From Candidatus Hydrogenedentota bacterium (GTDB lineage: Bacteria; Hydrogenedentota; Hydrogenedentia; Hydrogenedentales; SLHB01), in the NCBI GenBank assembly GCA_026387845.1, contig JAPLKX010000182.1, positions 1 to 6,716 on the forward strand: DNA of 6,716 nucleotides, in the 5' to 3' direction. A model generated the notes under the pieces. It was not told where the DNA came from. It searched no databases and worked only from the letters and a program-made list of their open reading frames with translations. Position numbers and translations under genes: made by a program. Below are positions 1-4,754 of the stretch, one piece after another; within the stretch, counting starts at the first letter, position 1, and the number at the start of each line of letters is the position of its first letter.

Positions 1-662
1 TTATAAGGATGCTCGGGTGACGGGCCAAGCCAGAGATCGAAGTGTAGCGTCTTGGGCGGCTTGCCGGCGGCGGGCAGATAACCAGGGCGCCGAATCTGGC
101 GGGTGCCCCAAGCGTGGACGGCTTTGAGTTCGCCGACGGCCCCGTCGAGGATCAGTTCCCTTACGCGGTTGAAGTTTTCTAATTCATGGCGTTGTGTACC
201 GCACTGCGTGGCCAGTTTGCCTTTGTTCTTAAGGTACGTTGCCCGTACCACGCGCGCTTCCTCGACGGAATTGCCCAAGGGTTTCTCGCAATACACGTGC
301 AGGCCGCGATTCATCGCCCAGGTGGAAACGAACGCGTGGGTGTGGTCCGGCGTGCAGCAGACCACCGCATCCAGATTCTTTTGATCGAGGCATTTGCGCC
401 AGTCCACGTACTGTTTGGCCTTGGGAAATTTCTCGGCGGCGAGCGCGAGGTGTTCTTCATCGACGTCGCACAGGGCGACAACGTTTTCCGTGGCGAGCCC
501 GTCGTAGTGCGCCATCGCGCGGCCGTAAGCGCCGATCAGGGCGATGTTAAGCTTGTTACTGGGCGCATTGGCCCCAAACATGGTCCCGCTGGGCAGAATC
601 AGCAATCCTGCTCCGGCGGCCGCACCCTTCAAAAACTGGCGACGTGCAATAGACTTGGTCAT
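1..662 (-). CDS. Tat-exported Gfo/Idh/MocA family oxidoreductase, 3' end outside window
   Basis: Reading leftward from an ATG at 662, an open frame of 220 codons runs off the window edge, so the C-terminal part is missing. Residues 3-28 form a twin-arginine signal (ARRQFLKG, then an Ala/Gly/Leu-rich stretch), which predicts export of the folded protein. The dinucleotide-binding fold follows: NIALIGAYGRA at 39-49 replaces the usual GxGxxG, VVALCDVDE at 61-69 ends the second strand, and DAVVCCTPDHTH at 98-109 is typical. The family Lys lies in YCEKPLG (124-130). GTQRHELENFNRVRELI (155-171) is the start of the C-terminal domain seen in planctomycete-type members. These enzymes oxidise or reduce sugars or sugar derivatives with NAD(P); the substrate cannot be told. 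A purine-rich GGGGAAG lies about five bases before the ATG. The family is certain, the reaction unknown. Confidence 0.93.
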   Translation of the reverse strand, partial: MTKSIARRQFLKGAAAGAGLLILPSGTMFGANAPSNKLNIALIGAYGRAMAHYDGLATENVVALCDVDEEHLALAAEKFPKAKQYVDWRKCLDQKNLDAVVCCTPDHTHAFVSTWAMNRGLHVYCEKPLGNSVEEARVVRATYLKNKGKLATQCGTQRHELENFNRVRELILDGAVGELKAVHAWGTRQIRRPGYLPAAGKPPKTLHFDLWLGPSPEHPY

Positions 663-753
663 GGCACTTCCCCTTTCACTGTTTTCGTGACGCCCATACG
701 GTCAAAGGAATCTTAGACGAACTGCCGCCCCAAGTAAACCTTGGTCTGTGGCC

Positions 754-780
754 GGTGGTCGGTGGTTGGTGGTTGGTGGG
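754..780. repeat. G/T-rich 7-bp tandem repeat, possible G-quadruplex
   Basis: Three heptamers, GGTGGTC then GGTGGTT twice, are followed by GGTGGG, giving almost four head-to-tail copies. The plus strand carries eight consecutive GG pairs separated by one or two bases, which could fold as a two-layer G-quadruplex. It sits between the small membrane protein gene and the leftward oxidoreductase gene, about 90 bp before the latter's start. No function can be assigned from sequence alone. Confidence 0.75.
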
Positions 781-792
781 CTGAAAGAGTTG

Positions 793-817
793 GACAGGAT
801 AACGGGATTGACAGGAT
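793..817. repeat. Short tandem repeat with GACAGGAT units
   Basis: GACAGGAT at 793-800 is followed directly by the variant AACGGGAT (801-808) and, after one T, by a second exact GACAGGAT (810-817). Similar AACAGGAT/GACAGGAT strings occur between genes in many environmental bacterial genomes, to my recollection, so this is probably one copy of a dispersed intergenic repeat. It ends four bases after the stop codon of the leftward membrane protein gene. It shows no hairpin with a T-run, so it does not look like an intrinsic terminator. Confidence 0.55.
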
Positions 818-820
818 GAG

Positions 821-1087
821 TTAGTTTGCAAGGAGGGGCGACAGGAGCGTGACCTCTCCAGCGACAATTAGAGCGCAGAGGGCGAAGTACGCGCCGAGCT
901 TAAATTCAGCGATCATATCATCCCACCATTCGCCTTGGAACAGTGACCAGAGGTCGGGCTTAAACCAGAAAACAACACAGTCAAAGAAGCCTTGCCATCC
1001 GCCGAAAAAAGCTCGGCCCAACCACAGGTACAGGGGAACGTTGAGCAGGGTGAGGACGACGATGGCGATGGTCATGCGATCCGGCAT
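821..1087 (-). CDS. Small two-helix membrane protein, function unknown
   Basis: The frame encodes 88 residues. Two hydrophobic segments are clear: about 6-23 (TIAIVVLTLLNVPLYLWL) and about 65-86 (GAYFALCALIVAGEVTLLSP). Between them lies an aromatic, Trp-rich loop with FDCVVFWFKPD (35-45) and GEWWDDMIAEFKLG (52-65), which may lie on the membrane surface. I cannot name the family, but the pattern of FWFKPD, then GE, two acidic residues and EFK resembles small conserved proteins I associate with planctomycetes; this is recollection only. The ATG at 1087 is preferred over the Met codon four residues later because GGAG lies eight bases before it. The gene stands alone, 162 bp after the GH109-like gene and 158 bp before the next oxidoreductase. 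No enzymatic motif is visible. Confidence 0.72.
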   Translation of the reverse strand: MPDRMTIAIVVLTLLNVPLYLWLGRAFFGGWQGFFDCVVFWFKPDLWSLFQGEWWDDMIAEFKLGAYFALCALIVAGEVTLLSPLLAN

Positions 1088-1154
1088 GTCGGCCGCTCCG
1101 GTTTACTTTACAGATGATACTACACCTCACTCTTGAATTTAGTCTTTGATGTGG

Positions 1155-1173
1155 CACGGGCCTCTCGCCCGTG
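1155..1173. repeat. GC-rich palindrome A (7-bp stem, 5-nt loop)
   Basis: CACGGGC, loop CTCTC, then GCCCGTG is a perfect inverted repeat. It lies between the GH109-like gene and the small membrane protein gene. No U-tract follows on either strand, so it is a poor intrinsic terminator. Its core GGCCTCTCGCC resembles the cores of palindromes B and C in this window, which suggests a REP-like dispersed element. Confidence 0.7.
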
Positions 1174-1204
1174 GGTTTTGGGGTTTAGGCCGGGGGTGCT
1201 AGAT

Positions 1205-1226
1205 GAAGCGGCGAGGACGCCGCTTC
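1205..1226. repeat. GC-rich palindrome B (9-bp stem, 4-nt loop)
   Basis: GAAGCGGCG, loop AGGA, then CGCCGCTTC is a perfect 9-bp inverted repeat. On the minus strand it begins 24 bases after the TAG of the GH109-like gene. It could stabilise the 3' end of the two-gene transcript, but no T-run follows, so Rho-independent termination is not supported. Read on the minus strand, its core GGCGTCCTCGCC is close to that of palindrome C at 6305-6325. Confidence 0.72.
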
Positions 1227-1249
1227 TACGGAGCCATTGCCACAACCTG

Positions 1250-2503
1250 CTATGTGGTGAAATCGGGGAACTTGACGTCGCTGCCGCCTTTTCGGAGTGA
1301 CTCTTGGGAGAGTGGCGTGACGGCGCTCCATGTGGCGGAGTCGTAGACGTCGATGTCGGGTTCTTTGTCTTGCTGGACCATTTCGACGAAATCGGAGACG
1401 ACGAAATAGTCGCCGCCGCCGTGTCCGGTTGTTTTTGCTTCTTCGCCGCGTGTTTTCCAGTATTCGTGCTCGTACTTGTCGCTGTACGTCTGCCATTTTT
1501 GCCATTCGTCTTTTGGGCTGACGCCGTCGAGGTAGATGCCCTGTCGTGAGTCGTAGAGGCCTTCGTCGCCCTGGATGAGGAGAAACAGGTTCAAGGGGCG
1601 CGGGGAGCAGACGTCGTAATAGACGGTGATGAGCCGGTCCTGCGCGGTTTTGATTAACGTGACGCACATCCCGCCGCCGGCCCACTGGGTCTTGGCCTGT
1701 TGGCTGTCGGGTCCGAACTTTTTCTCGACGTACCTGCGGATGCCGAGGCCTTTGCTGTCCATGCAGGTCAACGATACGAGGCGGTCGGTTTTGTTGATGC
1801 CCATCCATTTGGCTATGGGCCCGAGCGAGTGTGTTGGGTAGGTGTTTCCGTTGTGGTCGCGTGATGTTTCTCCGCGCCAGGTGAGCGAGCCGTCGGGTTT
1901 GAACCGGAGGTAGTTGCAGTCGTGGATGTATGCGCATTCGGCGTAGTAGGTTTCGCCGAACACGCCCTGTTTGCACATGTTGGCGACCATCATTCTCTCG
2001 TAGCCGTAGATGTAATTCTCGAGCAGCATGTACCTGCGTCCGGTTTTCCGTTTGGCTTTGACGAGTGCGTGGCAGTCGTCCATGTTGGTAGCGCCGGGTA
2101 CCTCGCTGGCGACGTGTTTGCCGGCGTGCATGGCGTCGACGGCCATGGCTGCGTGGAGTTCAATGGGGGTGGCAATAAGAACGGCGTCGAGGTCGTCGCG
2201 TTCGAGCATCCTGCGGTAGTCGAACGGGCCGCGGGAATAGCCGTCGGGCGAATTGCCTCGGGTGTCGCGGACGACGCCGACGGCGCGTGCGAGGTTTTCC
2301 TCGTTGATGTCGCAGATGGCGGGGACGGACGTGGCGGGTACGCTGAGCAGGATGTTTAATAGGTATGTGCCGCGGCCTCCGACGCCGATGACGCCGACGC
2401 GGGTAGGTTTGTCGGGATCGGGTTGGGCGAACGCGCCTGCGCCCAGCACGGCTGCGCTTGAAGTTGTCAAAAAACCACGACGGCTCAACGGGATCTTGTC
2501 CAC
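1250..2503 (-). CDS. Tat-exported GH109-like Gfo/Idh/MocA protein (possible NAD-dependent glycosidase)
   Basis: The protein has 417 residues. Residues 7-26 are a twin-arginine signal (SRRGFLTTSSAAVLGAGAFA). A Rossmann motif GVIGVGGRG lies at 37-45, CDINEENLARA at 64-74 and DAVLIATPIELHAAMA at 106-121. Instead of the usual EKP it has SEVPGATN (133-140). Together with LLENYIYGYERMMV (160-173) and NGNTYPTHSLGP (218-229) this matches, from memory, glycoside hydrolase family 109, where NAD-bound enzymes cleave alpha-N-acetylgalactosaminides through a transient oxidation. Tyr222 and His225 of the YPTH motif are candidate active-site residues. A plain sugar dehydrogenase remains possible, and specificity for GalNAc is not shown. 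The start is GTG at 2503: the signal follows at once and AAGGAG lies six bases before it, whereas upstream ATGs would overlap the preceding gene. Only 16 bp separate it from the sulfatase-fold gene, so the two are probably co-transcribed. The stop is TAG. Confidence 0.9.
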   Translation of the reverse strand: MDKIPLSRRGFLTTSSAAVLGAGAFAQPDPDKPTRVGVIGVGGRGTYLLNILLSVPATSVPAICDINEENLARAVGVVRDTRGNSPDGYSRGPFDYRRMLERDDLDAVLIATPIELHAAMAVDAMHAGKHVASEVPGATNMDDCHALVKAKRKTGRRYMLLENYIYGYERMMVANMCKQGVFGETYYAECAYIHDCNYLRFKPDGSLTWRGETSRDHNGNTYPTHSLGPIAKWMGINKTDRLVSLTCMDSKGLGIRRYVEKKFGPDSQQAKTQWAGGGMCVTLIKTAQDRLITVYYDVCSPRPLNLFLLIQGDEGLYDSRQGIYLDGVSPKDEWQKWQTYSDKYEHEYWKTRGEEAKTTGHGGGDYFVVSDFVEMVQQDKEPDIDVYDSATWSAVTPLSQESLRKGGSDVKFPDFTT

Positions 2504-2509
2504 CTTGTT

Positions 2510-2515
2510 CTCCTT
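2510..2515 (-). promoter_or_regulatory. Strong ribosome-binding site that decides a GTG start
   Basis: On the minus strand AAGGAG lies six bases before the GTG at 2503-2501, inside the 16-bp gap after the TAG of the sulfatase-fold gene. It sets the GTG as the start of the GH109-like protein, against ATG codons further upstream that lie inside the preceding gene and would put a non-secretory peptide in front of the Tat signal. Confidence 0.85.
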
Positions 2516-2519
2516 TCTG

Positions 2520-4610
2520 CTACTTGAGGTATCCGAGCGCCTGCATGGCGTCGCGCACCTCCGGGGCAAGCGCATCGTCACTGATTGTTTTGGGCATCGG
2601 CACATACCATACATACACGGCGAAACGCCGGTCCAGCAACAACGGATCGAACGCGCGCGAATCCGCCACGATGTTCGAAAGCGTTAAGACATTGTTTTGC
2701 GGGTGGTTTGGGGTGTTGGGCGGGCCGAGGAAAATCTCCGAAGGCGACACGGGCCGCCCGTCCACCTCGATCTCGAGCAGAAGATCGGCGTCGCCGGCGG
2801 CTGAAAAACGCAGTTGCGCGCTTTCCTGCTGGACGATTTCATGCCACTGTGCGCCACCCGGGCGCATGCTGCGTCCGCCGGCGAAATCGATTTCAAACGC
2901 TACACCGCCGCCCTCTTCACGAACCTTGCAGTCATCCGCGTGCGACCCTCCGGCCGACAAGTTGACGCCTTCCCCGCGCAACCGGCCCGAGACGACCCCG
3001 ATTTTCTCTTGGCCCGTGGTGATGAGCATATTCAGGCCATGGGTCTCGAGAGCGGCGATGGCGTTGGCGAAATCCACGAGTTCCGGGCCGCCCGGGAACG
3101 CGGTGGCCGGCGCCTCCAACGGCTGCCGTTCCAAAGGGTCCCGCTCGAGGTCAAACCAGGTCTCGCGCCCTTCCGCGAGATTGTTGATGAACTTGGTGCG
3201 GCTGTTCTGGGCCATGTACGCGCTTTTCTTTTCGAGTTGCAGCGATGCGTAAGCCATGGGTTTGTCCAGCGCCCGGCCCTGGAAAACTTGGGCAAAGGAC
3301 GCGCCTTGAAAGCGCGGTTCGGGCGGTATCCCGAGAAGTTCGAGGAGGGTGGGGGCCAGGTCAACAATCTCCACAACGTCGTTGCAAACCATTCCTGCGG
3401 CCGCGGAGTGCGGCAGCTTGACGATCAGTGGGACCCTGACTTCCTCGACGTGCAGGCTGCCTCCGTGTCCGAATGCGCCGTGCTCGTAGAACTGCTCGCC
3501 GTGGTCGGCGGTCACGACCAGCACCGTGTTGTCGTACAGGTCGAGCGCCCGCAGTCCGTTGACCAGCCGCCCGATTTGGAAGTCGGAAAACGCGAGTTCC
3601 GCGTCATAACCGTTGATGAGATCCTCCGCGGGGGGCATGTTTTCTTCACAGCCCGTGATGCCGGTGCACCCGAACATGGTGTTGTACGGCTCGCGCGAGT
3701 TGTAGGGGGTATGCAAGCCTACCAAGTGAAGATAAAGGAAGAACGGAATACCCCGGCACTCTTTCAATGCGTCGAGAGCCTTGTCGATGATCACGTCGTC
3801 GCCGACTTTTTTTGAGTCCGTCCGGTGTACGTGCATGACGCGGTCGAACTCATTAGCCGTGCCCCAGATGGGCAGGCACATCGGGTTGCCGAGATAGGCG
3901 TGCGTCTCGTATGCGTGCGCGTTCAGGCTGCCACCCAGCGTGGGAAGGTTGGATTGCATTACGCTGTCGCGGTCGACGGCGGCGTGTGTGCTTGGGTAAC
4001 AGCCGGTCAGGAGCGTGGCCACCGACGGGCGTGTCCACGACGACTGGGCGATGCAGTTCTCAAACCGGACCGCGTTTCCCGCAACGGCGTCGATATGTGG
4101 GGAGGTGGGCCGGCCGTACCCGTAGCAGCCCAAATGGTCGGCTCGCAAGGCGTCAATCAGGGCGATGATCACGTTGGGCGTGTTTTGGGGCTTCTCGACC
4201 AGCATGCAGGTGCTGACCATGAAATCGCGCTTGCTGCGGAACCGCACCCGGCAGGCTTGACCTTTGGCTTGAGGCCCCAGTTCCACGCGCCGGTCCGTCC
4301 ATACCAGTGGGCCGGAGGTTTTGAACGAGGCGACTTCGTCGTTGCCCGCCAGGACATCCGCGTGAAGGGACTGCTCGCTCACGTCGCGCGGCAACAGACC
4401 CAGCCGAACACAAGCCTGTTCGGACTGCGGCACGCCCAACTCGACGATCCGGACGCCGCCTCCCGGTATCCGCCGAGCCCAGCGCCACTCGTCGCCCCGC
4501 AGCACCTGGCCGCGGGGGTACTGGTCCAGCGCGATGGTTTTCTCGGGCGGCACAACTGCGCGGCACCCCGCAATCAACAGAATCAGAGCTGCTGCTTTGA
4601 CGCTTTGCAT
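2520..4610 (-). CDS. Lipoprotein of the sulfatase/alkaline phosphatase superfamily with Thr at the nucleophile position
   Basis: The protein has 696 residues. Residues 1-16 are a lipoprotein signal with lipobox LIAGC and Cys16 as the lipidation site, which fixes the start at the ATG at 4610 (GGGAAGGG lies eight bases before it) rather than at 4679. Residues 17-140 are an unrecognised, probably beta-rich domain. The hydrolase core covers about 145-480: NVIIALIDALRADHLGCYGY (146-165) gives metal ligand Asp153, SSWTRPSVATLLTG (190-203) is the nucleophile loop, HLVGLHTPY (295-303) has His300, and VVTADHGEQFYEHGAFGHGG (365-384) gives Asp369, His370 and His382. Thr193 stands where formylglycine sulfatases have Cys or Ser, and Val197 where they have Arg. 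WFDLERDPLERQPL (485-498) and the C-terminal ALGYL (691-695) are typical of the sulfatase family. Residues 530-670 form a further unassigned domain. It probably hydrolyses or transfers a sulfate- or phosphate-type ester outside the cytoplasm. Confidence 0.92.
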   Translation of the reverse strand: MQSVKAAALILLIAGCRAVVPPEKTIALDQYPRGQVLRGDEWRWARRIPGGGVRIVELGVPQSEQACVRLGLLPRDVSEQSLHADVLAGNDEVASFKTSGPLVWTDRRVELGPQAKGQACRVRFRSKRDFMVSTCMLVEKPQNTPNVIIALIDALRADHLGCYGYGRPTSPHIDAVAGNAVRFENCIAQSSWTRPSVATLLTGCYPSTHAAVDRDSVMQSNLPTLGGSLNAHAYETHAYLGNPMCLPIWGTANEFDRVMHVHRTDSKKVGDDVIIDKALDALKECRGIPFFLYLHLVGLHTPYNSREPYNTMFGCTGITGCEENMPPAEDLINGYDAELAFSDFQIGRLVNGLRALDLYDNTVLVVTADHGEQFYEHGAFGHGGSLHVEEVRVPLIVKLPHSAAAGMVCNDVVEIVDLAPTLLELLGIPPEPRFQGASFAQVFQGRALDKPMAYASLQLEKKSAYMAQNSRTKFINNLAEGRETWFDLERDPLERQPLEAPATAFPGGPELVDFANAIAALETHGLNMLITTGQEKIGVVSGRLRGEGVNLSAGGSHADDCKVREEGGGVAFEIDFAGGRSMRPGGAQWHEIVQQESAQLRFSAAGDADLLLEIEVDGRPVSPSEIFLGPPNTPNHPQNNVLTLSNIVADSRAFDPLLLDRRFAVYVWYVPMPKTISDDALAPEVRDAMQALGYLK

Positions 4611-4650
4611 TGAGTTGACCCTTCCCGGACCGCCAGTGCCGTTGGCTGGC

Positions 4651-4679
4651 AGTTTACGTCCGTCACCCCGGGCAATCAA
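4651..4679 (-). promoter_or_regulatory. Candidate sigma70-type promoter for the leftward operon
   Basis: On the minus strand TTGATT (4679-4674) is followed after exactly 17 bases by TAAACT (4656-4651). Each hexamer matches the consensus at four of six positions. A transcript from here would start near 4644 and give a leader of about 34 bases before the ATG at 4610, which leaves room for the ribosome-binding site. The match is moderate and untested. Confidence 0.35.
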
Positions 4680-4721
4680 ACCGCTTTCTCACGATGACAG
4701 GAAGCCGTTGCCGTGTTAAGT

Positions 4722-4727
4722 TATAAT
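4722..4727 (+). promoter_or_regulatory. Perfect -10 box (TATAAT) for the rightward genes
   Basis: TATAAT lies 27 bases before the ATG at 4755 in an otherwise GC-rich region. It implies a start of transcription near 4734 and a leader of about 20 bases that holds GGAGGG (4742-4747). No good -35 box sits 16-18 bases upstream, and no extended -10 TGn is present, so an activator or another sigma factor may be involved. Confidence 0.45.
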
Positions 4728-4754
4728 CAGCCACGGAAAACGGAGGGTATTCGC

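Noticed and set aside
677..705. Possible minus-strand promoter for the left oxidoreductase (TTGACC, 17 bases, ACAGTG)
   Set aside because: The -35 is good, but the -10 hexamer does not resemble TATAAT, so the pair is not convincing.
676..867. Small minus-strand frame of 63 codons over the tandem repeats
   Set aside because: It consists largely of translated repeat sequence (QPTNHQPPTT) and overlaps the end of the membrane protein gene.
1155..1226. Intrinsic terminator for the GH109-like gene
   Set aside because: Both hairpins are strong but neither is followed by a T-run on the minus strand; they are described as repeats instead.
1185..1976. Minus-strand frame of 263 codons overlapping the GH109-like gene
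   Set aside because: The product is extremely rich in Arg, Pro and His, a sign of a shifted frame in GC-rich DNA, and the GH109-like frame has strong motifs throughout.
2814..3815. Long plus-strand open frame of 333 codons opposite the sulfatase-fold gene
   Set aside because: It lies antisense to a protein with clear family motifs, has no ribosome-binding site of note and its translation shows no recognisable domain; high G+C content explains the open frame.
3825..4613. Plus-strand open frame of 262 codons opposite the N-terminal half of the sulfatase-fold gene
   Set aside because: It is antisense to the lipoprotein signal and catalytic motifs, and the product is low in recognisable structure.
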